Of a stretch of DNA of 46,060 nucleotides, positions 36,143-46,060 are shown piece after piece. This stretch comes from Actinomycetota bacterium (lineage in GTDB: Bacteria > Actinomycetota > Coriobacteriia > Anaerosomatales > UBA912): the NCBI GenBank assembly GCA_023488435.1, contig JAMDCK010000051.1, forward strand, positions 1-46,060, read 5' to 3'. The notes below the pieces were generated by a model that did no database searches, was not told the DNA's origin, and saw only the letters and a list, made by a program, of their open reading frames with translations. The number at the start of each line of letters is the position of its first letter. Position 1 is the stretch's first letter. The translations under genes were made by a program, and so were the position numbers.

Positions 36143-36829
36143 ATGAAAAGCGACCTCGAACAGGCAGCGGGATCGGCGACACAGAATCGGGCGAGGATCC
36201 GTGTGATTGCCCTGGCGGCTAGCAACGTGCTGCTGGGATTTTCCGCGGGACTACTGCTCTACTACCTGCTGACAGACGTCTTGAACCGCTTCGAGCAATG
36301 GGAGCTGCAGGCCGAGTTCCCCGCAAGGGCAGACACCCTTCCGGTCCCTGACCCCTCACCCGCCGACCCCATCGATCTTGTCGGTTGGGATGAGCAGGAC
36401 CTGCGCTTTTGGACAGAGCAAGCCGAAGGGGCTTCGTTCGGGCGCTTGATCATCGAGCGGATTGATCTCGACCAGGTGGTAGTCAAAGGCCACTCTCGTG
36501 ATGTGCTCCGGCGAGGACCGGGGTGGATAGATTACACTGACGTTCCAGGCGAGACCGGCAACGTAGGCATAGCTGGCCATAGGACTACTTTCGGCGCACC
36601 GTTCAGACGACTGGACGAAGTCCGGGTAGGGGACATCCTCGAGTTGCAATCGCCGTACAGAAGCTATAGGTACAGCGTCGCCGAGGTGTTCAGGGTCACC
36701 CCTGACAGAGTGGATGTGATGCGCCCAACGGATGAGCCGACGCTCACCCTCTCGGCATGCGATCCGCCGTTCAGCGCAGATTACAGGTTGATTGTGCAGG
36801 CACGGCTGGTAGAAGTGACGAAGTTCTAG
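36143..36829 (+). CDS. Sortase family protein (class E/D-like)
   Basis: A 228-residue membrane-anchored transpeptidase. One TM helix at about 20-44 is followed by a Pro-rich stem and a sortase beta-barrel. The catalytic triad is visible: His146 in VGIAGHRTTFGAPF, Cys206 in LTLSACDPP and Arg215 in SADYRLIV. The TLSxC form and short length suggest class E or D, enzymes common in actinobacteria that join LPxTG- or LAxTG-like proteins to the wall. ATG 36143 has no good ribosome-binding site but a TAAACT element lies about 12 bp before it, so a leaderless or near-leaderless transcript is possible. None of the secreted proteins in the window has a sorting signal. Confidence 0.85.
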   Translation: MKSDLEQAAGSATQNRARIRVIALAASNVLLGFSAGLLLYYLLTDVLNRFEQWELQAEFPARADTLPVPDPSPADPIDLVGWDEQDLRFWTEQAEGASFGRLIIERIDLDQVVVKGHSRDVLRRGPGWIDYTDVPGETGNVGIAGHRTTFGAPFRRLDEVRVGDILELQSPYRSYRYSVAEVFRVTPDRVDVMRPTDEPTLTLSACDPPFSADYRLIVQARLVEVTKF

Positions 36830-36851
36830 GGTACGAAGACAGGAGATGTGG

Positions 36852-37817
36852 ATGCGGGTATTGGTGACGGGCGGCGCCGGATTCATCGGATCGCACCTGG
36901 TCGATGCATTGGTTGAGGAGCACGATGTCGCGGTTGTGGACGATCTGTCGACCGGGAATCGCGCCAATCTGAGCGAGGCAGCAAGATTCACGGAGCTAAG
37001 CATCCTCGACCCCCGGTTCGAGGCGGTTGTCGTCGACTTCAAGACCGACGCCATAGTCCATCTCGCAGCCCAGACGAGCGTCGGCGTATCGATTGAGGAC
37101 CCGGTCGCGGATTGGCAGCTCAACGTCGAAGGTACTCGCCGAGTGGCGTTGGCGGCGCTCGCTGCAGGTACCCGGACGGTACTTTCGGCCTCCTCGGCGG
37201 CTGTCTATGGCGATCCGACCTCGATGCCGCTACAGGAGGTCAGCCACAAGCGTCCTATGAGCCCCTACGGCAAGTCGAAGCTCGCCGCCGAAGAGATCCT
37301 TGCGGGAGAGCTGGCCGATACGAGCGTGGACTTTGCGAGTCTTCGCTTCGCGAATGTGTACGGCCCCAGGCAGAGCAGCGAGGGCGAGGGGGGAGTGGTG
37401 GCCATTTTCGCCGCCAAGATCGCTGCCGGCGACCCGATCGTGGTGTACGGCGATGGACATCAGACTCGCGACTTCATCTACGTCAAGGACGTGGTGTCAG
37501 GGATCTTGTTCGCCCTAGCATCCCAGCCGGTGCTCAGGGAAGGCGGAGGCGCTGGCTCGGCATACAATATATCCACCGGGACCGAGACGAGCGTTTCGGA
37601 CATGATCGAAATCATGGCGGTTCGTTCGGCCACGCCAGTACAGGTGCTCTACGAGCCTCCACGGCCGGGTGATATCAGGAGCAGCTATCTGGATTCCGAG
37701 AAAGCGCGGCAGGTTTTCGGCTGGAGTGCGCATATCCCGCTAGCGGAGGGGATTGCTGCGACGCTGGACTGGTACGCTGCGAGACGGAGGCTCGAGGATG
37801 GCCGAGAAAGTACCTGA
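36852..37817 (+). CDS. NAD-dependent sugar-nucleotide epimerase/dehydratase
   Basis: A 321-residue extended short-chain dehydrogenase. The NAD-binding loop is VTGGAGFIGSHLVDAL (5-20), the catalytic residues are Ser in ASSAAVYGDP and Tyr-x3-Lys in PYGKSKLAAE, and the C-terminal substrate domain includes FANVYGPRQ and GDGHQTRDFIYVKDVV. This arrangement is that of UDP-glucose 4-epimerase and close relatives (GalE/WbpP-like). The start is placed at ATG 36852, 6 nt after AGGAG, rather than ATG 36846, which touches that site. It probably supplies a nucleotide sugar for envelope glycans; the exact substrate cannot be stated. It overlaps the next gene by 20 nt. Confidence 0.85.
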   Translation: MRVLVTGGAGFIGSHLVDALVEEHDVAVVDDLSTGNRANLSEAARFTELSILDPRFEAVVVDFKTDAIVHLAAQTSVGVSIEDPVADWQLNVEGTRRVALAALAAGTRTVLSASSAAVYGDPTSMPLQEVSHKRPMSPYGKSKLAAEEILAGELADTSVDFASLRFANVYGPRQSSEGEGGVVAIFAAKIAAGDPIVVYGDGHQTRDFIYVKDVVSGILFALASQPVLREGGGAGSAYNISTGTETSVSDMIEIMAVRSATPVQVLYEPPRPGDIRSSYLDSEKARQVFGWSAHIPLAEGIAATLDWYAARRRLEDGREST

Positions 37818-38352
37818 GGCTCCCGACCTAGAGGGAATCTACGCAGCCAAGATACACGCCGATTTGATGGAGGCGGAGCAGATACTGGGGTTGGCCGGAG
37901 ACGGATACTTCGCCGGCTCAATGTTTGCTCAGGTCATGCTCGCGAAGGGGATTCCGGGACCCGCAGAATCAGCGGGCGGGAGTCCGCTCAGCGGAGCCGA
38001 CGGGGAGGCTATCGGCAAAGCATTGACTGCGCTGGGATTCGATGCGGCAAAAAGCTTCAAGACGCTGACACGGCCATTCGGGAGCGCCCATCCGGACGAC
38101 GCCGTGGCCTCAAGACTGAGATTGCAGATCGAGGCTGTCGACCCATTCTGGATCATTGCGCTCGATCGCATCGCTGCGGCAGATGTGGCGCTAGCACTTG
38201 GAATTGATGTGCCGGATTTCGGCAGACCGATCCACATCAGGGACCGGGTCGTCCACGCAGTCGATGGGTTCGAGGAAGCGCTTTCAGACGAGAGCCGGAA
38301 GCGAGTGATCTGGGGTCAGCTTCGAAAAGTGCCCCGACCCACAGGGCTCTAG
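37798..38352 (+). CDS. Protein of unknown function, faint uracil-DNA-glycosylase-like pattern
   Basis: A 184-residue cytoplasmic protein beginning within the end of the epimerase gene (ATG 37798, with GAGG just before it). I do not recognise it with certainty. The C-terminal half, LRLQIEAVDPFWIIALDRIAAADVAL, then GRPIHIRDRVVHAVDGFEEAL and KRVIWGQLRKV, follows the order of strands and helices in family 4-like uracil-DNA glycosylases (QI..P..IVALG.IA, then a late H-P-S helix, then KR..W.DL). Key catalytic motifs of active UDGs are missing: no GEAPG loop and no HPS. It may be a diverged non-enzymatic member or a coincidence. Its stop overlaps that of the convergent ferredoxin gene. Confidence 0.5.
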   Translation: MAEKVPEAPDLEGIYAAKIHADLMEAEQILGLAGDGYFAGSMFAQVMLAKGIPGPAESAGGSPLSGADGEAIGKALTALGFDAAKSFKTLTRPFGSAHPDDAVASRLRLQIEAVDPFWIIALDRIAAADVALALGIDVPDFGRPIHIRDRVVHAVDGFEEALSDESRKRVIWGQLRKVPRPTGL

Positions 38353-38537
38353 CTTTCTTCGATCTCCTCGATGGCACCCATAGGACACTCTTCCAGGCAT
38401 GCGGAGCAAGCGGTGCAGTCGTCATCGTTGACGGCAACTGCGGTGTCTCCGACTATCTCAAGAACGCTTTCGGGGCATGCGTCGACGCAAATCCCACAAG
38501 CAGAACAGTCGTCAGTGTTGATGATCGGACGGGGCAT
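38349..38537 (-). CDS. 2[4Fe-4S] ferredoxin
   Basis: A 62-residue clostridial-type ferredoxin with two complete CxxCxxCxxxCP motifs: Cys11/14/17/21 and Cys41/44/47/51. Such proteins carry low-potential electrons between oxidoreductases in anaerobes, which suits a hydrogen-metabolising organism. The acidic composition (DDD, EEIEES tail) is typical. AGAAGGAGG precedes the ATG. It is convergent with, and overlaps by 4 nt, the gene of unknown function. Its physiological partner cannot be read from the window; no enzyme gene adjoins it in the same direction. Confidence 0.93.
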   Translation of the reverse strand: MPRPIINTDDCSACGICVDACPESVLEIVGDTAVAVNDDDCTACSACLEECPMGAIEEIEES

Positions 38538-38654
38538 AACGCCTCCTTCTCATGCTGGTCATTCGGCCTTCATCGGAAGCAACTTTATCGGTGCGGGCCG
38601 GTGATGTAAAGGTCGAAACGACATTGTTGTGGGGTTTGTTGGGGGAGAAAGATA

Positions 38655-38670
38655 CCTAGTACTTGCTAGG
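38655..38670. promoter_or_regulatory. Inverted repeat upstream of the dnaK promoter
   Basis: CCTAG-TACTTG-CTAGG is a perfect 5-bp inverted repeat with a 6-bp spacer, centred about 40 bp upstream of the -35 box of dnaK. It could be an operator for a dimeric regulator. It does not match the HspR (HAIR) or HrcA (CIRCE) consensus. Confidence 0.3.
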
Positions 38671-38702
38671 GCCTGATGTAGAGTACGCGCACTTGAGAAA
38701 AC

Positions 38703-38731
38703 TTGACAATGGGTGAGTGAGATTTTATACT
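38703..38731 (+). promoter_or_regulatory. Near-consensus sigma70 promoter of the dnaK operon
   Basis: TTGACA at 38703-38708 and TATACT at 38726-38731 with a 17-bp spacer, about 70 bp before the dnaK ATG. The transcription start is expected near 38738. CTTGAG at 38692 and CTTGAC at 38702, spaced 10 bp, resemble repeated left halves of the HspR-binding HAIR element (CTTGAGT...) and overlap the -35, so repression by the encoded HspR is plausible. Confidence 0.8.
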
Positions 38732-38799
38732 ACGTTCACATGTGAATGCATCCGCGCGGTCGCTGTCATGGCGTCTTCGCGCAATGGAAGGAGATAGAG

Positions 38800-40710
38800 A
38801 TGGGTAAGATTCTCGGAATTGACCTTGGCACGACCAACTCTGCGGTCGCGGTGCTTGAAGGTGGCGAGCCGACGATCATCATCAATGCCGAAGGTGATAG
38901 GACGACCCCTTCGGTCGTGGCTTTCCGCAAGGATGGCGAGCGCGTTCTGGGCAAGTCCGCCAAGAACCAGGCGATAACCAACCCTGAGAACACGATCACT
39001 TCTATCAAGCGATTCATCGGTAGGCGCTTCGAGGAGACGGATTCCGAGCGCAAGACCGTTCCTTACGATGTCCAGAAGGGCAAGGACGGTCGCGTCACCG
39101 TCAAGATCGAGGGTAAGAACTACACGCCCGAGGAGCTTTCGGCGATGATCCTGCAGAAGCTCAAGGCCGACGCAGAGGCTTACCTCGGCGAGACCGTGAC
39201 CGAGGCGGTCATCACCGTTCCCGCATACTTCAATGACATGCAGCGCCAGGCCACCAAGGACGCCGGGAAGATCGCCGGCCTCGACGTGAAGAGGATCATC
39301 AACGAGCCGACCGCTGCAGCGCTGGCGTACGGCCTCGACAAGAGCCACGAGAGCCAGACGATTCTCGTGTTCGATCTCGGCGGCGGGACGTTCGACGTCT
39401 CCGTCCTCGAGCTCGGTGAGGGAGTCTTCGAGGTGAAGTCCACCAGCGGCGACAACCACTTGGGCGGCGACGACTGGGATCAGCGGGTCATCGACTGGAT
39501 CGCCGATAAGTTCAAGTCGGATCAGGGTATCGACCTGCGCGCCGACAAAATGGCCCTGCAGCGCCTGAAAGATGCTGCCGAGAAGGCCAAGATCGAGCTG
39601 TCGACCACGCAGACCACGCAGATCAACCTCCCCTTCGTGACGGCCGATGCCTCGGGCCCCAAGCACCTGGACTACACGCTTACCCGCGCCGAGTTCCAGA
39701 AGATTACCGCCGACCTGCTCGATCGCTGCAAGAAGCCGGTCCAGGCCTCCATCAAGGACGCCGGAATCAAGGCCGCAGACATCGAACACGTGATATTGGT
39801 TGGTGGATCGACCCGCATGCCGGCAGTCGCCGAGATGGTCAAGGGCATCACGGGCAAGGATCCACACAAGGGCGTCAACCCTGACGAGGTCGTCGCCATC
39901 GGTGCGGCCATCCAGGGCGGCGTGCTCGCTGGTGACGTCAAGGACATCCTGCTTCTGGACGTGACCCCGCTCTCGCTGGGCGTCGAGACGCTCGGCGGTG
40001 TGATGACCAAGCTCATCGAGCGCAACACCACGATCCCGACCCGCAAGAGCGAGACCTTCACGACCGCTGCGGACAACCAGACCTCCGTTGAGATCCATGT
40101 GCTGCAGGGTGAGCGCGAGATGGCTTCGGGCAACAAGACGCTCGGCAAGTTCCATCTGATGAACATCCCGGGCGCTCCCCGCGGCATTCCGCAGATCGAG
40201 GTCGCTTTCGACATCGACGCCAACGGTATCGTGAACGTCTCGGCGAAGGACATGGGCACGGGCCAGGAGCAGAAGATCACAATCACCGGCACAACCGCAC
40301 TTTCGGACGAGGAGATCGACCGCATGGTCTCGGACGCCGATGCGCACGCCGATGAGGACAGGGCACGCAAGGAAGCCGCTGAGGCACGCAACACGGCCGA
40401 CACCCTGATCTACCAGAGCGAGAAGACCCTCAAGGACCTCGGCGAGAAGGTTCCCGACGAGACTCGCACAGAGGTCGAAGGCGCTGTCGAGGCATGCAAG
40501 AAGGCACTCGAGGGCGAGGATTCCGATGAGATCAAGTCGGCTACCGAGAACCTTCAGACTGCCAGCTACAAGCTAGCGGAGATCCTGTACTCGGACGCGC
40601 AGGCGGCACACGCCGAGCACGAGGGTGCCGAAGAGGCCAAGGACTCCGATGATGATGTGGTCGAGGCCGACTACGAGGTAGTCGAGGATGACGACAAGGA
40701 CAAGAAATGA
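38800..40710 (+). CDS. dnaK: Chaperone protein DnaK (Hsp70)
   Basis: A 636-residue Hsp70 chaperone. The nucleotide-binding domain begins [17 protein letters not shown] and contains [14 protein letters not shown] and [16 protein letters not shown]; the linker and substrate-binding domain follow with [17 protein letters not shown]; the lid ends in an acidic tail ([20 protein letters not shown]). The N-terminus lacks the extra loop segment of Gram-negative DnaK ([17 protein letters not shown]), as in Gram-positive proteins. ATG 38800 has AAGGAG at 38787-38792. It heads the dnaK-grpE-dnaJ-hspR-clpB block behind a strong promoter, and its last codons overlap grpE (ATGA). Confidence 0.98.
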   Translation: MGKILGIDLGTTNSAVAVLEGGEPTIIINAEGDRTTPSVVAFRKDGERVLGKSAKNQAITNPENTITSIKRFIGRRFEETDSERKTVPYDVQKGKDGRVTVKIEGKNYTPEELSAMILQKLKADAEAYLGETVTEAVITVPAYFNDMQRQATKDAGKIAGLDVKRIINEPTAAALAYGLDKSHESQTILVFDLGGGTFDVSVLELGEGVFEVKSTSGDNHLGGDDWDQRVIDWIADKFKSDQGIDLRADKMALQRLKDAAEKAKIELSTTQTTQINLPFVTADASGPKHLDYTLTRAEFQKITADLLDRCKKPVQASIKDAGIKAADIEHVILVGGSTRMPAVAEMVKGITGKDPHKGVNPDEVVAIGAAIQGGVLAGDVKDILLLDVTPLSLGVETLGGVMTKLIERNTTIPTRKSETFTTAADNQTSVEIHVLQGEREMASGNKTLGKFHLMNIPGAPRGIPQIEVAFDIDANGIVNVSAKDMGTGQEQKITITGTTALSDEEIDRMVSDADAHADEDRARKEAAEARNTADTLIYQSEKTLKDLGEKVPDETRTEVEGAVEACKKALEGEDSDEIKSATENLQTASYKLAEILYSDAQAAHAEHEGAEEAKDSDDDVVEADYEVVEDDDKDKK

Positions 40711-41261
40711 CAGCTGCCCGCAAGCGCGCAGAGGTAGACCCGGAGCTTTCGCAGGATTTAGGGCCCGAACTCGAGCTTCGGGGAGACCAGCTTTCCGCTG
40801 ATCTCGCCGAGGCCCGGGAAGAGGCTGCTCGCAACCTCGAGGTCGCGCAGCGGACCCAGGCGGAGTTCGAGAACTATCGCAAGAGGGTCCAGCGCGAGCA
40901 AGAGGATCTCCTCAAGCGCTCGGGCGAGAGAGTGGTCGTGAGCCTGTTGCCGGCAATCGACAATCTCGAAAGGGCGATAGCCCATGCGGCCGAGTCCGGC
41001 GAGTCACAGCTGCTCACCGGGGTAGAGATGGTGCTTTCGCAGTTGCAAGATGTGATGCGAAAGGAAGGCGTCGCCGCGATCGATCCGACCGGGCAGCCCT
41101 TCGATCCCACCGTGCATCAGGCCGTCGGGCAGCGAGAGGATGTCGACGTCGCCGAAGGAACCGTGCTTGAGGTGTACCAGAAGGGGTACACGCTATCTGA
41201 GCGCGTGATCCGTCCGGCCGCGGTCGTCGTGTCTTTCGGAGGTCCGGCTCAGGAAGGATAG
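40707..41261 (+). CDS. grpE: Nucleotide exchange factor GrpE
   Basis: A 184-residue GrpE, which releases ADP from DnaK. A charged N-terminal tail precedes a long coiled-coil helix ([20 protein letters not shown] and onwards) and the conserved [17 protein letters not shown] motif. The C-terminal beta domain has [20 protein letters not shown] and ends with [12 protein letters not shown]. The start overlaps the dnaK stop in ATGA, so the two are translationally coupled. Nothing is unusual in length or motifs. Confidence 0.96.
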   Translation: MTAARKRAEVDPELSQDLGPELELRGDQLSADLAEAREEAARNLEVAQRTQAEFENYRKRVQREQEDLLKRSGERVVVSLLPAIDNLERAIAHAAESGESQLLTGVEMVLSQLQDVMRKEGVAAIDPTGQPFDPTVHQAVGQREDVDVAEGTVLEVYQKGYTLSERVIRPAAVVVSFGGPAQEG

Positions 41262-41268
41262 AGAGACG

Positions 41269-42369
41269 ATGGCGGCGGGCAAGAACTACTACGAGACACT
41301 AGGCGTCAAGAAGGACGCCACGGCCGAAGAGATAAAGAAGGCCTTTCGCCGCCTGGCGCGGAAGCATCACCCGGATGCGGGCGGCTCCGAGGAGCGCTTC
41401 AAGGAGATCAACGCGGCGTACGAGGTTCTATCGGACACCGAGAAGAGGGCGCAGTACGATCAGTACGGCCAGTACTTCGGCGGGGCGACGCCCCCGGGTG
41501 GGGCTGCTGGATGGCCGCCGGGCGCCGGCGGTGGTTCCGCTGGCGGCTGGAGCACGGGAGGCGTCGACTTGGGCGACCTTTTCGGCGACCTTTTTGGCGG
41601 TGGGAGGCAACAGGCGTCTTCGGCGAGGCGCGGTCGTGATGTCACCTACGAGACGAAGGTCAGCTTCGAGCAGGCGTTCGCCGGTGCTTCGGTGCGACTT
41701 GATGTCCAGCTCACCGAGGAGTGCGATGTCTGCAAAGGCAGCGGGGCCAAACCCGGCACCTCGCCGGTGACTTGCCCCGCGTGCTCGGGAACCGGCCACG
41801 TCAGCCAGGGCGGAGGCATGTTCGCATTCCAGCGCCCATGCCCGAGGTGCGGCGGCGCGCGCACGATCATCAAGGACCCGTGCACGACGTGCAGGGGCAA
41901 CGGTCGCGTGTCGAGGGTCCGCCCGCTGACCGTCAATGTCCCGCCTGGTGCGGTGGATGGCGGAAAGCTGCGCTTCAAGGGCAAGGGACAGCCCGGCGAG
42001 CACGGCGGCCCGCCCGGCGACTTGTACGTCGTGACAAGGGTGAATCCGCATGCCTACTACGTCAGGGATGGCGCCGACGTCCACATGGAAGTGCCGGTCA
42101 CCATCGCCGAGGCGACACTTGGCGCAGCGGTGACGATCCCGACTCCGGATGGCAAGCGTGCGAAGCTCAAGATCGGCGCAGGGACCCAGAACGGCAAGGT
42201 CTTCCGGATGAAAGGCAAGGGTGCCCCCCGACTCAAGGGCTCCGGCCGAGGCGACCTCAACGTGAAGGTGAAGGTCTCCATCCCCACGAAGCTCACCGCC
42301 GAGGAGCGCAAACTCATGGAGAGCCTGGGCGAACTCGCGGATGGCAGTATCCGCGCACACATGACGTGA
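41269..42369 (+). CDS. dnaJ: Chaperone protein DnaJ (Hsp40)
   Basis: A 366-residue type I J-protein that stimulates the DnaK ATPase. The J domain ([20 protein letters not shown]) carries HPD in KHHPDAGG. A Gly/Phe-rich region of about 60 residues follows ([18 protein letters not shown]). Four zinc-binding CxxCxGxG repeats are seen: [24 protein letters not shown] and CTTCRGNG, the third lacking the final glycine. The C-terminal substrate domain has [19 protein letters not shown]. It follows grpE by 7 nt with AGGAAGGA upstream. In actinobacteria with two dnaJ genes this one is the operon copy. Confidence 0.96.
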   Translation: MAAGKNYYETLGVKKDATAEEIKKAFRRLARKHHPDAGGSEERFKEINAAYEVLSDTEKRAQYDQYGQYFGGATPPGGAAGWPPGAGGGSAGGWSTGGVDLGDLFGDLFGGGRQQASSARRGRDVTYETKVSFEQAFAGASVRLDVQLTEECDVCKGSGAKPGTSPVTCPACSGTGHVSQGGGMFAFQRPCPRCGGARTIIKDPCTTCRGNGRVSRVRPLTVNVPPGAVDGGKLRFKGKGQPGEHGGPPGDLYVVTRVNPHAYYVRDGADVHMEVPVTIAEATLGAAVTIPTPDGKRAKLKIGAGTQNGKVFRMKGKGAPRLKGSGRGDLNVKVKVSIPTKLTAEERKLMESLGELADGSIRAHMT

Positions 42370-42445
42370 TGGCGAACACGATAGCAGGCGGTGTGCACGC
42401 AACGATGTGTGCGGCCGAGAACGACAAGCCGAAAGGCGGAGGAAG

Positions 42446-42861
42446 ATGAAACGCGGGCGATCGAACAATCGCAGCAGGCCACTGTATATGATCAGCGTGG
42501 CGGCCGACTTGGCGGGCATGCACCCGCAGACGCTGCGTATATACGAGCGCAAGGAACTCGTGATGCCGCAGCGCTCATCGGGCAACACGCGCCTTTACTC
42601 GGACGCGGACATCGACCAGCTGCGACTCATCCAGGAGATGACCGCCGAAGGCGTGAATCTTGCCGGCGTCCTGCGTATCCTCGAGCTCCGGGCGGAGGTA
42701 GAAGGCTTGCGTGCCGAGAGAGACGCACTCAAGTCCGCTCTGGTCCTCAAGGACCACGAGCTGGCCAAAATAGCGAGGAAGACTGCAAGTTCAACGACTA
42801 GAACCGAGCTTGTGATGGTAAGAAGAGGAGGACTTGTTCGGCGCGAGGGAGGCGACCTGGC

Positions 42862-42865
<4 letters not shown>
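42446..42865 (+). CDS. hspR: Heat-shock repressor HspR (MerR family)
   Basis: A 139-residue MerR-type regulator. The winged helix-turn-helix begins [20 protein letters not shown] and continues [20 protein letters not shown], the exact pattern of HspR. It is followed by [23 protein letters not shown] and a coiled-coil helix ([19 protein letters not shown]). In Streptomyces and mycobacteria HspR represses dnaK, clpB and lon via HAIR sites and needs DnaK as co-repressor; all three target genes are in this window. ATG 42446 has GGCGGAGGAAG directly upstream; the frame extends upstream to 42407 but without similarity. The stop overlaps the clpB start (ATGA). Confidence 0.93.
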
Positions 42866-45453
<2,588 letters not shown>

Positions 45454-45472
45454 GCACGCGAGTGAGCGAAGC

Positions 45473-45501
45473 GCTACTGCACTGATCAGTGTTGCAGTAG
45501 C
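45473..45501. terminator. Hairpin between convergent clpB and response regulator genes
   Basis: GCTACTGC pairs with GCAGTAGC around the palindrome ACTGATCAGT, with a 3-nt GTT asymmetry. It lies just after clpB and overlaps the stop codon and last codons of the convergent response regulator. It lacks a clear T tract, so if it ends transcription it probably does so in both directions with help from other factors. Confidence 0.5.
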
Positions 45502-45857
45502 TGGGCGACTGTCTCTTTGAGCTCGGCGTTGTTGAACGGCTTCACGATGTACGCAGCGACCCTGTGCTGCTCGCCTGCGGCTAGATCCGCCTCGGAGGCG
45601 GCGGTCGTCAGCATCACTACGGTAAGGTCCGAGGTCTCGGGTCTCCTTCGTAGCCACTCAAGTACCTCGAAGCCATTGAGCTTGGGCATGACGAGGTCGA
45701 GCAGCACGATATCGGGGCATCGGTCTGCGATGATCGTTATGGCCTCCTCGCCGTCTACAGCCTCGATGAGATCGCAGCCGAGAGGCTGAAGAGCAGCGCT
45801 GACCAAGCGCCGTATGAAGTTGTTGTCATCAGCGATCAGAATAGTCTTGCCACTCAT
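45486..45857 (-). CDS. Single-domain (CheY-like) response regulator
   Basis: A 123-residue receiver domain without an output domain. It has the acidic pocket DDN (10-12), phospho-acceptor Asp54 in VLLDLVMPKLNG, Thr in VVMLTTAAS and Lys in YIVKPFNNAEL. Such proteins relay phosphate or bind a partner such as a motor switch or kinase. ATG 45857 has no strong ribosome-binding site; a TTG at 45872 is in frame and would add five residues. It is convergent with clpB, and no kinase or chemotaxis gene is next to it in the window, so its partner is unknown. Confidence 0.9.
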   Translation of the reverse strand: MSGKTILIADDNNFIRRLVSAALQPLGCDLIEAVDGEEAITIIADRCPDIVLLDLVMPKLNGFEVLEWLRRRPETSDLTVVMLTTAASEADLAAGEQHRVAAYIVKPFNNAELKETVAQLLQH

Positions 45858-45872
45858 ACGACACCGGCCCAA

Positions 45873-46060
45873 AAGCAGCCCCTACGGGCGCGTCGGATGG
45901 ATCCTCCATGGCTCTTTTCTCCGCCAGTAGCCGGTTTCCTACAAGGATTTGCCCACTTCTATGGATTCTTGGCAGGTAGCGGGCGCCAATCGTCGAACCA
46001 GTATCTAGTATGCGCAGATTGGGCGTCCCGCACTTGGGGGTGACGGTGGGATCAGAAGGT
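45873..46060. other. Right-end region with no recognised gene
   Basis: 188 bp upstream of the response regulator. It contains short inverted repeats (for example GCCC-CTAC-GGGC near 45888) and a TAGTAT element near 46006. A frame open to the right edge begins at ATG 46010 but is too short to judge. Nothing can be assigned. Confidence 0.3.

Noticed and set aside
38725-40347. 540-codon minus-strand frame antisense to dnaK
   Set aside because: Shadow of the strongly codon-biased dnaK gene; no recognisable domain and no ribosome-binding site.

Overview
The window comes from a G+C-rich bacterium that is most likely an anaerobic actinobacterium of the Coriobacteriia type. This is an inference from gene content. 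Supporting signs are the dnaK-grpE-dnaJ-hspR-clpB block (an actinobacterial arrangement controlled by HspR), Pgi of the type found in actinobacterial Tal-Pgi proteins, a class E-like sortase, a small SRP RNA beside dnaX, [NiFe]-hydrogenase maturation genes, an [FeFe]-hydrogenase-like sensor and a selenoprotein. Almost everything looks like chromosomal core or lineage-specific accessory sequence. I saw no phage, transposase, integrase or CRISPR array.

Layout. (1) 1-1250: the start of a FeoA-like protein on the minus strand, a divergent CDF metal transporter with a possible operator between them, tRNA-Phe(GAA), and the 4.5S-type SRP RNA. (2) 1325-4067: dnaX-ybaB-recR. (3) 4203-6758: a membrane HAMP-GAF-HD-GYP protein. 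(4) 6869-9152: aspartokinase and aspartate-semialdehyde dehydrogenase. (5) 9219-14516: an OmpR/HK two-component pair, a QueT-type queuosine-precursor transporter, an [FeFe]-hydrogenase-like sensor fused to a degenerate GGDEF domain, and a DsbA/FrnE-like protein whose first active-site cysteine codon is an in-frame UGA followed at once by a SECIS-like hairpin. (6) 14607-19375: a glycosyltransferase-like protein, then TauE, GNAT, LytS and LytT genes, the last four translationally coupled or nearly so. (7) Minus strand 32975 down to 19383: a secreted anchored protein, a PIN-TM-TPR protein, trxB, trxA, a small ORF, a zinc-ribbon/HEPN-like protein, hypF-hypC-hypD-hypE, an EamA transporter and pgi. 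Inside it is an exact 658-bp tandem duplication spanning the PIN-TPR/trxB junction. (8) 33095-38537: lon, a small secreted HExxH protein, a sortase, a sugar-nucleotide epimerase, an unknown protein and a ferredoxin. (9) 38800-45857: dnaK-grpE-dnaJ-hspR-clpB behind a near-consensus promoter, then a convergent single-domain response regulator.

How the genes fit together. Redox and hydrogen metabolism recur: Hyp maturation, the hydrogenase-like sensor, TrxA/TrxB, the Sec-containing DsbA-like protein and a 2[4Fe-4S] ferredoxin. c-di-GMP signalling is suggested by the HD-GYP protein, while the GGDEF domain of the hydrogen-sensor protein lacks catalytic residues and is more likely a receptor or scaffold. 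Protein quality control (Lon, DnaK system, ClpB) is clustered with its likely repressor HspR. The strongest unusual signals are the selenocysteine gene, which plain ORF calling truncates to start at 13974, the sensory hydrogenase-GGDEF fusion, the PIN-TM-TPR architecture, and the tandem duplication.
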